Origin: CAYXFZ01 sp964464385
GTDB lineage: Bacteria > Planctomycetota > UBA1135
DNA length: 11,257 nt
Direction of reading: 5' to 3'
NCBI GenBank assembly: GCA_964464385.1
Contig: CAYXFZ010000080.1
Coordinates: 1-11,257, forward strand
Position 1 is the stretch's first letter, and each line of letters begins with the position of its first letter. Below the pieces are notes generated by a model. That model did not search any database, was not told the DNA's origin, and was given only the letters and a program-made list of their open reading frames with translations. Positions 4,765 to 11,257 of the stretch are shown piece after piece. A program made the position numbers and the translations under genes.

Positions 4765-7061
4765 TTTTCGGACTTATTCTTGCGCTTGGGATCTGTCAGG
4801 ACCTCCGCCAAGCCGCCGCCGATCTTGCCCCATCCTGGTCCTCCTATTCGTCGCCGGTTTCCTTGGATCAAAAGAATCTCTCGCGGGAAACTTTGTTGGG
4901 CGCCCTTTTGTCCGAGCAAGAGTTGAACGACGAGGCTCGTTGGATGGCACGCCTAGTTCCCCATTTGACGACGGAAGATGTGCAGGCCTGCGCCGCCCTT
5001 TTGCAAACGAATGCTTCTTCCTCGCTTGCCCTGCGTCGCGCTCGAGATTTGCTCTTGGCGGCCCGCGATTCCCTGGCTGGTGCTGCCATCGGTTCCTTGG
5101 CCTTGGATTCTGCGGTGGCGACCGAGGCCAGAGCCTTCTTTCTAATGCGCCGCATGCGAGTGGAGGGGGTGACTTGGCGACTCCGAGCAGCCAACGCCCT
5201 TCTTCCGGAAGACCTCAAGCTCCTCCGCGTTCTGGCGGAGGAAAGTGCTCGCCGTTTTGGATCCCAAGATCGCGAAATTCTTCGCACCATTGCCCAATCT
5301 TTCGACACTCGCACCTCCATGACTGCGTTGCTGGGATGGGCAGAAGGAGAGACCGATGCCGCTCAGCGTCTCGAGCTGTATGACCAGATTGCCCAGCAAT
5401 CGCCCGCTCAAGGCCGGCGTCTTTTGGGTGCCTTGGCTCGTGGCGGCCCCCATGAGGAGATTCAAGCTCGTCTGGCCGCCGAGATTTCCTCGCCCGATCC
5501 GGAGCGTCGCGCTTTGGCGGAGGATTTTCTGCCCTCCTTCCTCGAGCCCGACGCCTTGGTGAAGGTGTATCGAAGGCAACTGGATTCTCAGTTGCACCCG
5601 CAACTGCGCGCCCAGCGGATGGTGCGCTTGGCACGTTTGCCCAGCCCCGCGGCACGTGCTCTGGCGAGTCATTGGCTGGCGGATGGCGGATGGGCACAGG
5701 GTCGCTTGGGGCGACAAGTGGCCATTCTTCTCTCCACTGGCCCCGACCCCGGCGACTCTTGGGAGCGGTTGTTTGAAACACCTCGAGTCCCGCAGGAAAT
5801 TTTGCGACCTCTGGCCCTGGGCAGGGCCCCTCAGTCCGTTTTGGCCAGGGCTTGGTTGCGGAATCAAGTGGAAACCCAATCCGATGACGTCTCATCCTTG
5901 GTGCATGCTCTAGCCAAGTCGGAAGATGCCGTGGATATTCAATTCTTGGCAGATCTTTTGGCCGATCCCGGAATGGATGAAGATGCCCGAGTCAGTGCCT
6001 GTGAGGGCTTGGCCCGCTTTCCCAGTTTTCGCTCGGTTTTGCAAGCCAGGCTGGAAGACCCAGGCGAGGATTATCCGGTGGTTGAAGCGGTCCTCCGCGC
6101 TCTGATCGTGGGCGGTGACTGCGTGCAACGCCAAGACTTGGGCCCGCAGTTGGCGTCCATTCGATCCGAGCGCCCTGCGGACGAGGCCCTAGGACTCTTG
6201 CTTGCGGAGTTGGATGCGCGCGAACAAAAACCCCTTGCCTCCGAAGCGCTCCCATTGGCTACTCGCTTGGCTCTTTTGCTCGCTCAAGTGCCGGTGACAA
6301 GTTCGGGCCTTCCCCCGAACCCGCGGCAAGGTGCGGGTCGCTTCCCTCGAGTGCATGCTTGTGGCCGGGCCCTTGCTGCAGCCATCCGCGTTGGAGGGAC
6401 GACAACGATTCCTCCGGTTGGGGAAGTTTCGTCGGACGCAATCCTCCACGTCTTGGCTGTCTTACCTGCCACGCACGGGGAGAGTCTGGTGGATTTCCTG
6501 TTGCAACAAGAAGCTCTGTCCGAATCCGGTCGCCTGCGGGCCCTTGCTGCCCGCTTCCGGATTCAGAGCAGGACGAACCCGGTCGCCGGAGCAAGGACCC
6601 TGGCCGACCTGTTGTCGGATCGATCCCTTCTCCTGGCGGATCCGAAAAGCTTAGCCTTCGGGTTGGGAGAGCCTGATGCCTTGGCCTGGATTTTGACGGA
6701 AGATCGGTTGGCGGAACGCATTCCTCTCCTGCGCACTTGGGAAAACCCCGAGCAAATGTTGGCCGCTTTTCGATCTTGGCAAGAGGGATCCCCTTCGCCC
6801 CAAGCCATTCTGCAAGCGCAAACCAAGATGCTGGCCGTTGGCGCCACCTCACCAGCCTTGCAAATCCTCCTTCGCGGCCTGGATTTTCATAGCGAACATA
6901 CCGCCCTTCGCTTGGCTTTGGGCCGAATTTACCAAACCATGGACCGTCTTCCTGAAGCTGGGACGGCCTTTGCCACAGCCCACCGCCTGGCATTTCCCGG
7001 GAGTCGGCAACAGGAAGAAGCCGAGCTAGGGATGCGCGCCTGTGGCTACGATGGCGGTTGA
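4761..7061 (+). CDS. Exported HEAT/TPR-like alpha-helical repeat protein
   Basis: This 766-residue protein is of unknown function. From GTG 4761 the N-terminus reads MIFGLILALGICQDLRQAAA, a short hydrophobic export signal with an unusually weak positive n-region. The next 650 residues are almost wholly Ala/Leu/Arg/Glu-rich helices in irregular pairs (for example LRRARDLLLAARDSL, ALAEDFLPSFLEPDALVKVY, ARVSACEGLARFPSF), as in HEAT-like scaffolds. Residues 704-745 fit a TPR (ALRLALGRIYQTMDRLPEAG followed by TAFATAHRLAFP). No catalytic motif is evident, and a protein-binding scaffold is the likely role. The start is decided by the GTGA overlap with the nnrD stop and by the signal that follows. 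An upstream GTG at 4596 would add 55 Arg/Cys-rich residues antithetic to export. Its TGA overlaps the next gene in TTGA. Confidence 0.85.
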   Translation: MIFGLILALGICQDLRQAAADLAPSWSSYSSPVSLDQKNLSRETLLGALLSEQELNDEARWMARLVPHLTTEDVQACAALLQTNASSSLALRRARDLLLAARDSLAGAAIGSLALDSAVATEARAFFLMRRMRVEGVTWRLRAANALLPEDLKLLRVLAEESARRFGSQDREILRTIAQSFDTRTSMTALLGWAEGETDAAQRLELYDQIAQQSPAQGRRLLGALARGGPHEEIQARLAAEISSPDPERRALAEDFLPSFLEPDALVKVYRRQLDSQLHPQLRAQRMVRLARLPSPAARALASHWLADGGWAQGRLGRQVAILLSTGPDPGDSWERLFETPRVPQEILRPLALGRAPQSVLARAWLRNQVETQSDDVSSLVHALAKSEDAVDIQFLADLLADPGMDEDARVSACEGLARFPSFRSVLQARLEDPGEDYPVVEAVLRALIVGGDCVQRQDLGPQLASIRSERPADEALGLLLAELDAREQKPLASEALPLATRLALLLAQVPVTSSGLPPNPRQGAGRFPRVHACGRALAAAIRVGGTTTIPPVGEVSSDAILHVLAVLPATHGESLVDFLLQQEALSESGRLRALAARFRIQSRTNPVAGARTLADLLSDRSLLLADPKSLAFGLGEPDALAWILTEDRLAERIPLLRTWENPEQMLAAFRSWQEGSPSPQAILQAQTKMLAVGATSPALQILLRGLDFHSEHTALRLALGRIYQTMDRLPEAGTAFATAHRLAFPGSRQQEEAELGMRACGYDGG

Positions 7062-7837
7062 ACCCTCCGCCTAGGTGCCTCGTTGCACCTTGCACCATGC
7101 TGATTGCTCTTCCTCTTCTTCTTCTTCTCCCCCAAATACAGAGCCGCGAGGCCGTGGCCAAGGAGTTGTTGCCCCAAGGCGTTCACTTGAATTTCGAAAA
7201 ATCCTTCATCGAAATTGAGGTCGAACTTTGCCAGACCCAGGAGCCCTTGGAATACCTACTCGTACTCGACCGGGGTAAAAAGCATGAGTCCTTGCTGAGC
7301 GCCAACAATGATTTTTCGCCTACGTCCCTGAACACAGCCATGCTGCTCCTCGGGGTGGAAGCGGGCCGCAATGGAGCTCTCGTTCCAAAGAGTCCTCGCC
7401 CCACTCGTGAGGAGTATGAAGCCGGCGTTTCTCTTTATGACGTGAAGGCTGCCGAAGGGGATGGGTTTTTTCTTTCTTTGGGTTGGGAGACCAGAGATCC
7501 CCTGGATGGTCACTTGGAACGGCATTTCTTCCGTGCCGAAGATCTGATCTTGAATCGACGTCGCAACAATACTTATCGCCGCGGCCCCTGGATTTATTTA
7601 GGGTCTCGTTTCATTCGTCCACACAAGGACGCTCCGGAAATGTTTGCTGCCGAAGCCGAGGGCAACCTGATCAGCTTGGTTTATTTTTCTCCCGCCAATC
7701 ATCTTTTGACCGGAGCGGATCCGGATGCCGACGATCAATATTCTTGGTTTCCCAACCACTGGCTTCTCCCCGAAATTGGCCACTCGATCAAGATGTGGTT
7801 CAGCTTGGCCCCTTTGCATTCTTGGCCTGAGTCATGA
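7058..7837 (+). CDS. YdjY-domain secreted protein
   Basis: This is a 259-residue exported protein with a YdjY-like domain over about residues 40-252. The family pattern is visible: GVHLNFEKSFIEIEVELC (41-58), LEYLLVLDRGKKHESLL (64-80), then TAMLLLGVEAG (93-103). WIYLGSRFI (178-186) matches the family's W-x-x-x-GS turn, and AEAEGNLISLVYF (198-210) matches its AD-x-EG-x-IS segment. It ends with an IGHSIKMWFSLAP strand. The domain is frequent in planctomycete genomes; its biochemical role is not established. Hydrophobic residues 14-25 form the export signal. The start could be TTG 7058, which makes a TTGA overlap with the previous stop, or ATG 7097, which trims 13 residues and has no clear Shine-Dalgarno. 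I prefer TTG because every other operon junction has the same overlap. Its stop overlaps the next ATG in ATGA. Confidence 0.83.
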   Translation: MNPPPRCLVAPCTMLIALPLLLLLPQIQSREAVAKELLPQGVHLNFEKSFIEIEVELCQTQEPLEYLLVLDRGKKHESLLSANNDFSPTSLNTAMLLLGVEAGRNGALVPKSPRPTREEYEAGVSLYDVKAAEGDGFFLSLGWETRDPLDGHLERHFFRAEDLILNRRRNNTYRRGPWIYLGSRFIRPHKDAPEMFAAEAEGNLISLVYFSPANHLLTGADPDADDQYSWFPNHWLLPEIGHSIKMWFSLAPLHSWPES

Positions 7838-8502
7838 TTGCCATTGCGGCTCAGCGGCGTTTGTTTTGGCTACGAACCGGGCAGGCTCTGTTTTGCGGTG
7901 GATTGGGTGCAGCTGGCGTTGGTCTCGCTTTTTCCCAATCCTCCGGCGGCAATCTTGGGGTTGCCGTTGCCTTAGGAGCCATCTTGGCAACGGTGATTGC
8001 ATGGATGGAACGATCCCCGCGGGCAAACCCCGCCTGCGAAATTGATCCCAATCAAGATGAAGATGGGTTGTTGCGCTGCGCCCTGACTCTGCCAACGGAT
8101 CATCCCTTGGCCTCCGCCCTACTTCCTGCCGCCCAATTGCGCCCCCTGCGTTTTCGAACTCATCCTTGGGTCGCGCCCCTGTTTGCCGGATTTTTTGCCG
8201 CCCTTGTGAGTTGGATTTGGGTGCAATCTTCGACGCAAGCAACGACCCTGCGGTTGGCTGCGAATTCTTCCTCCTCCCTGGCCTCCGCGAACCAAATTCC
8301 CAACCAAGCGCCTAGGACCACTCTGTCCCCGGATTCTCCACCCCTCTCCCCGCAGGCGCAGGCGGTGGCTGCAGGCCAAGAACTCAAATGGGTTGAGGTC
8401 CCCTCTGCAGACCACACGACCGTCCTTCGTGCCGCGCATTTGTCGGGAGTTCCCAGTTCCGTGTTGCAACACTTTTTAGAAATGCGCCCGAGTTCCCCAT
8501 GA
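7834..8502 (+). CDS. Three-helix membrane protein of unknown function
   Basis: I do not recognise this 222-residue protein. Hydrophobic segments lie at about 15-33, 40-58 and 110-130. Residues 61-109 form a polar loop with an acidic stretch (EIDPNQDEDG, 69-78) and paired cysteines at 68 and 82. After helix 3 comes a Ser/Pro/Ala/Gln-rich linker (131-181), then a small predicted helical end (VEVPSADHTTVLRAAHLSG onwards, 187-217). The positive-inside pattern (QRRLFWLR at 7-14, MERSPR at 58-63) puts the N-terminus and the first loop partner on the cytoplasmic side, but topology is not secure. It is joined on both sides by ATGA overlaps (7834-7837 and 8499-8502), so it is probably translated together with the YdjY protein and inositol phosphate synthase. 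It may be a membrane partner of the two exported proteins before it; this is inference from position. Confidence 0.78.
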   Translation: MIAIAAQRRLFWLRTGQALFCGGLGAAGVGLAFSQSSGGNLGVAVALGAILATVIAWMERSPRANPACEIDPNQDEDGLLRCALTLPTDHPLASALLPAAQLRPLRFRTHPWVAPLFAGFFAALVSWIWVQSSTQATTLRLAANSSSSLASANQIPNQAPRTTLSPDSPPLSPQAQAVAAGQELKWVEVPSADHTTVLRAAHLSGVPSSVLQHFLEMRPSSP

Positions 8503-9713
8503 GTCCCGACCCTCAGAAAATCGGTTTGTTTTTGGTGGGAGCCCGGGGCTCGATTGCCACCACCGTGATGCATGGCTTGGAAGGGTTGCGTTCCGGCATG
8601 TCTCCCCTGGGATTGTTGACCGAGCTTCCCGAATTTGATGGCCTTCCCTGGCCCTCCTTGGCCTCGTTTCGGATTGCCGGCTGGGATATTGCCGGAGATG
8701 TGCACCAAACGGCCGCTGGTTTGGCGCGCACCGGCGTTCTGCCGCATGACATTGTGGATTTATGTTCTTCCACCCGGGAGCGCTATGCCCTGTCCATTGC
8801 TCCTGGCCTTCCGGACCCACGCGATGCGGAAATGGCCGATTCCGCCAGCCGGAAACGCCTGGATTTGCCCACCTCAGAGGCCGTCCAGGCCCTCCGTGAA
8901 GATATTCAAGAATGGATGCGGGCTGAGTCCTGTCATCACGCCGTGGTGGTGTATTTGGCCACCGCTGAGCGGGATGACCCTATTCCAGAAGCTTGGCAGG
9001 ATTTTGATCGTGATCCTTTGTCCCTTCTTGCCGATGCTCCGGCCACCCTTTCTCGTTCGATGCTTTACGCCACGGCGGCCATTGCCGAGGGCCTGCCCTT
9101 CATCAACTTCACGCCTGCACCGGGGGCCGCAGCGCCGGCGCTGGCCGGTTTTGCCGCACGCCAAGGGGTGCCGGTCCTGGGCAACGATGGCAAAACAGGA
9201 GAGACCTTGGTCAAGACGGTATTGGCCCCCTTGTTTCGGGACCGAGCTTTGAATGTGATGGCCTGGGAGGGCTACAACATGCTCGGCAATCGAGATGGCG
9301 CGGCCTTGGAGGATCCGGAACGCAAGAGCGCCAAGTTACGCAACAAAGATGTTGCCTTGGGCAACATCTTGGGTCCTGGGTCCCGCCACACGGGTGTGAG
9401 CATTGATTTTGTACCCAGCCTGCATGATTGGAAGACGGCCTGGGATTTTATTCACTTCGAGGGATTTCTCGGGGCACAAATGACGATGGAGTTCACTTGG
9501 CGCGGCAGTGATAGTGCCCTGGCTGCACCCGTGGTACTGGATTTGGCCCGCATTGCCCTGCTCGCCAAACAACGGGGCGAGGGTGGAGCCTTTGCTCCCG
9601 CCGCCGCCTTTTTCAAGGCCCCCTTGGAGACCCAGGTGCACGACTTTCATCGCCAAATGGATGTTCTCCGCCGGTGGCTTGCGCAAGCCAAACCGACCGA
9701 GCCCCCTTCTTGA
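8499..9713 (+). CDS. ino1: Inositol-3-phosphate synthase (long bacterial form)
   Basis: This 404-residue enzyme is predicted to make 1D-myo-inositol 3-phosphate from glucose 6-phosphate with bound NAD, in the cytosol. Recognisable parts are the N-terminal nucleotide-binding turn GLFLVGARGSIATTV (9-23), FINFTPAPGAA (201-211), the core GNDGKTGETLVKT (228-240) and WEGYNMLGNRDG (256-267). After these come SIDFVPSLHDWKTAWDFIHF (301-320) and FTWRGSDSALAAPVVLDL (332-349). The spacing and these motifs fit the long bacterial type better than the shorter actinobacterial enzyme. The product feeds inositol lipids, compatible solutes or inositol-based thiols, but none of those downstream genes is in the window. 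It starts at ATG 8499 in an ATGA overlap and ends in a TTGA overlap with queA. Confidence 0.92.
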   Translation: MSPDPQKIGLFLVGARGSIATTVMHGLEGLRSGMSPLGLLTELPEFDGLPWPSLASFRIAGWDIAGDVHQTAAGLARTGVLPHDIVDLCSSTRERYALSIAPGLPDPRDAEMADSASRKRLDLPTSEAVQALREDIQEWMRAESCHHAVVVYLATAERDDPIPEAWQDFDRDPLSLLADAPATLSRSMLYATAAIAEGLPFINFTPAPGAAAPALAGFAARQGVPVLGNDGKTGETLVKTVLAPLFRDRALNVMAWEGYNMLGNRDGAALEDPERKSAKLRNKDVALGNILGPGSRHTGVSIDFVPSLHDWKTAWDFIHFEGFLGAQMTMEFTWRGSDSALAAPVVLDLARIALLAKQRGEGGAFAPAAAFFKAPLETQVHDFHRQMDVLRRWLAQAKPTEPPS

Positions 9714-10774
9714 CGAGCCTCGCAGATCTGGACTTCCCGCTTCCGGAAGAACGCATTGCGAGACACCCAGTTGTATCCCGGTCTGCCTCCCGCTTGTTGG
9801 CCGTGCGGTGCGGGTCGGAAAAGTTTTCCCATCATTCCTTTCGGGATCTTCCGCAACTCCTGCGTAAGGGAGATCTTCTCGTCATCAATGACACCAAGGT
9901 CATTCCCGCCCGACTTCTTCTTCGCAAAGAAGGGGGTGGCAAAGTGGAAGGCCTTTGGTTGGAAAATCGAACGGGCGGGGAAGCTCTCTTTTTGTTGACG
10001 GGTAATCGCTTGCGAAAGGGACTGGATTTGAGGGTGGCAGGGTCTGCCCCCGTTTTTCACATCCAAGGAGAGGAAGAACCGGGGCATTGGCTCCTCTCTA
10101 AGGACTCCGATTCGGATTGGGTCTCTTTGCTGGAGTCCATGGGCACGCCTCCTTTGCCGCCCTATATCCGTTCGCGACGCCAAGCTGATGGAGAGGAAGC
10201 CGAGTCTGCCGAAGATCGGGACCGCTACCAAACCGTTTGGGCATCCCAGGCCGGTGCCGTTGCTGCACCGACCGCCGGACTGCATTTTGATTCCGCTGTT
10301 TTGGAACGTTTGCGGGAATCCGGCATCCAATCGCATGCACTGACCTTGCACGTTGGGCAGGGCACCTTTCGGCCCGTGATTGCTGACCGCTTGGAAGACC
10401 ACACCATGCATGCCGAGTCCTATGCCATTTCTGCGGCGACGCTCCAGGCCATCGCCGAAGCAAGAGCCTCGCAGCGGCGCGTGGTGGCGGTGGGCACCAC
10501 CGTTTGTCGTGCTTTGGAAGCGCATGCGATCACGGGTTGCGCCGAGGGGGAAACCTCCCTCTTGATTCAACCGGGGTTCCCGTTCCAGGCCGTGGACGTT
10601 CTGCTGACCAACTTTCATACCCCGCGTTCTACCTTGTTGGCGTTGGTCGCGGGCTTTGCCCAACATGGGGGGGCGAACGATGGCCTCGCCTTCGTCAAGC
10701 AGGTTTATGCCGCTGCCGTGCAAGAGGAATACCGTTTCTTTTCGTACGGCGACGCTTCTCTTTGGGAGTTCTAG
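9710..10774 (+). CDS. queA: S-adenosylmethionine:tRNA ribosyltransferase-isomerase
   Basis: This 354-residue enzyme transfers and rearranges the ribosyl part of SAM onto preQ1-modified tRNA, giving epoxyqueuosine at the wobble base of GUN anticodons. Family motifs are LVINDTKVIPARL (57-69), RYQTVWA (172-178), GAVAAPTAGLHF (182-193) and HVGQGTFRPV (214-223). Further ones are MHAESY (233-238), VGTTVCRALE (261-270), LLTNFHTPRSTLLALVA (298-314) and YRFFSYGDA (341-349). I start it at TTG 9710: this gives the usual N-terminus (LDFPLPEERIARHP), a typical length, and the same 4-nt overlap seen elsewhere. GTG 9674 is the alternative; it would overlap ino1 by 40 nt and add 12 residues not typical of the family. 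The tgt partner is not in the window. Its TAG shares CTAG with the convergent MFS gene. Confidence 0.95.
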   Translation: MTSLADLDFPLPEERIARHPVVSRSASRLLAVRCGSEKFSHHSFRDLPQLLRKGDLLVINDTKVIPARLLLRKEGGGKVEGLWLENRTGGEALFLLTGNRLRKGLDLRVAGSAPVFHIQGEEEPGHWLLSKDSDSDWVSLLESMGTPPLPPYIRSRRQADGEEAESAEDRDRYQTVWASQAGAVAAPTAGLHFDSAVLERLRESGIQSHALTLHVGQGTFRPVIADRLEDHTMHAESYAISAATLQAIAEARASQRRVVAVGTTVCRALEAHAITGCAEGETSLLIQPGFPFQAVDVLLTNFHTPRSTLLALVAGFAQHGGANDGLAFVKQVYAAAVQEEYRFFSYGDASLWEF

Positions 10775-11257
10775 TCTTTCGCTGAATCCTTGGCCGAACC
10801 CGAATTCGGGGACGGGTCCGGAGCGGGGAGCGACAGCGCCCAAACAAAGGGCAGGATCAAGAGCGCCGCTCCGGCCCAGTAGGGGGCCGCACTCCCCAAG
10901 CGCCAGTAAATGAGTCCACCCAAAATGGGGCCGAGGGCACGGCTGAGAGAACCCGTGGCCCGATGCGATCCCATGGCCAAACCCTGGCGATGGGCCGGGG
11001 CATACCGCGAAACCAGGGCGCTCAAGGATGGGATGAGAAACGCGCTGGCGACGGCCATGATTCCCAAGCCGAAGTAGAGGTGGGTCGGGGATTGTGCCTG
11101 TCCCACCAGAAGAATGCCCGGGATGGTCAAGGGCAAGGCGAAACGCAGGATGCGAAGTTCGCCAAGCCGTGGACCAATGCGTCGCACCAGACCGCCTTGC
11201 ACAAGGGCGATCACGAGTCCGACGAAAACAAAGAGCCAGGCTAGATCCTGCATGCTC
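10771..11257 (-). CDS. Major facilitator superfamily transporter, C-terminal part (5' truncated by window)
   Basis: The frame is open to the window edge, and the methionine at 11253 is probably internal. The 160 residues after that methionine correspond to helices about 8-12 of a 12-helix MFS protein. LFVFVGLVIALVQGGLVRRI (7-26) ends in a motif-A-like loop, RRIGPRLGE (24-32). Further helices lie at about 37-52, 58-84, 102-120 and 122-142. The RQGLAMGSHRATGSLSRALG stretch (89-108) resembles drug/H+ antiporter relatives of the TetA/Bcr type. The tail (143-160) is Pro/Ser/Asp/Lys-rich and probably cytosolic. The substrate cannot be told. It is convergent with queA, with stop codons overlapping in CTAG and no intrinsic terminator between them. 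Confidence 0.85.
   Translation of the reverse strand, partial: SMQDLAWLFVFVGLVIALVQGGLVRRIGPRLGELRILRFALPLTIPGILLVGQAQSPTHLYFGLGIMAVASAFLIPSLSALVSRYAPAHRQGLAMGSHRATGSLSRALGPILGGLIYWRLGSAAPYWAGAALLILPFVWALSLPAPDPSPNSGSAKDSAKD

Noticed and set aside
6259..7161. 300-codon open frame on the minus strand
   Set aside because: It is antisense to the helical-repeat gene, with Arg/Gly/Pro-rich low-complexity content and no recognisable domain.
10667..10673. Run of seven G in queA as a possible slippage or frameshift site
   Set aside because: The frame is intact through it, and the conserved C-terminus YRFFSYGDA follows in the same frame; no alternative product is evident.
10799..10810. Perfect 12-nt palindrome CCCGAATTCGGG
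   Set aside because: It lies inside the MFS coding sequence (Pro-Asn-Ser) and can form only a 4-bp stem; there is no T-tract, so it is not a convincing terminator or operator.
9647..10843. 398-codon open frame on the minus strand
   Set aside because: It lies opposite queA, whose family motifs are unmistakable. The product is Arg/Gly/Gln-rich without domains, and it runs through the ends of the neighbouring genes; this is an antisense shadow.

Overview
The window is compact bacterial chromosomal DNA, roughly 55-60% GC by eye, with no mobile element, tRNA, rRNA or CRISPR array that I can see. The gene mix points to a Gram-negative bacterium, and I lean towards Planctomycetota or a neighbouring PVC-type or environmental lineage. 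That mix is a YdjY-domain secreted protein, a long-form bacterial inositol-3-phosphate synthase, a CFI-box C-terminal sorting domain and secreted proteins of unknown function. The assignment is inference from gene content and is not proven by any marker.

Layout. Positions 1-718 (+) hold the end of a surface or secreted protein with an Ig-like region and a CFI-box-type C-terminal anchor; its 5' end is probably outside the window. Positions 754-1436 hold a small four-helix membrane protein gene (813-1214, -). It has its own strong intrinsic terminator and a 5' leader containing a tandem pair of mini-hairpins. Positions 1456-3874 (-) hold a three-gene operon: SAM-dependent methyltransferase, then YgfZ-type folate-binding protein, then an exported protein with carboxypeptidase-regulatory-like beta domains; an intrinsic terminator follows. 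A 26-bp divergent gap (3875-3900) contains a perfect 14-bp palindrome. Positions 3901-10774 (+) hold a six-gene operon: NAD(P)H-hydrate dehydratase (nnrD), an exported HEAT/TPR-like helical-repeat protein, a YdjY-domain protein, a three-helix membrane protein, inositol-3-phosphate synthase, and queA. The window ends in the C-terminal half of an MFS transporter (-), convergent with queA.

The most striking structural feature is packing. All seven co-directional junctions inside the two operons are exact 4-nt NTGA stop/start overlaps: two on the minus strand and five on the plus strand. The convergent queA/MFS pair also shares 4 nt, a palindromic CTAG that supplies both stop codons. This regularity decides three non-ATG starts: GTG at 4761, TTG at 7058 and TTG at 9710.

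Functionally, the divergent core combines two housekeeping repair activities: NnrD (repair of hydrated NAD(P)H) and YgfZ (folate-dependent Fe-S enzyme maintenance). Three envelope-type proteins of unknown role lie in the plus operon between nnrD and inositol phosphate synthase. They are the best candidates here for undescribed biology, possibly envelope or inositol-lipid related, but that link is only inference from position.
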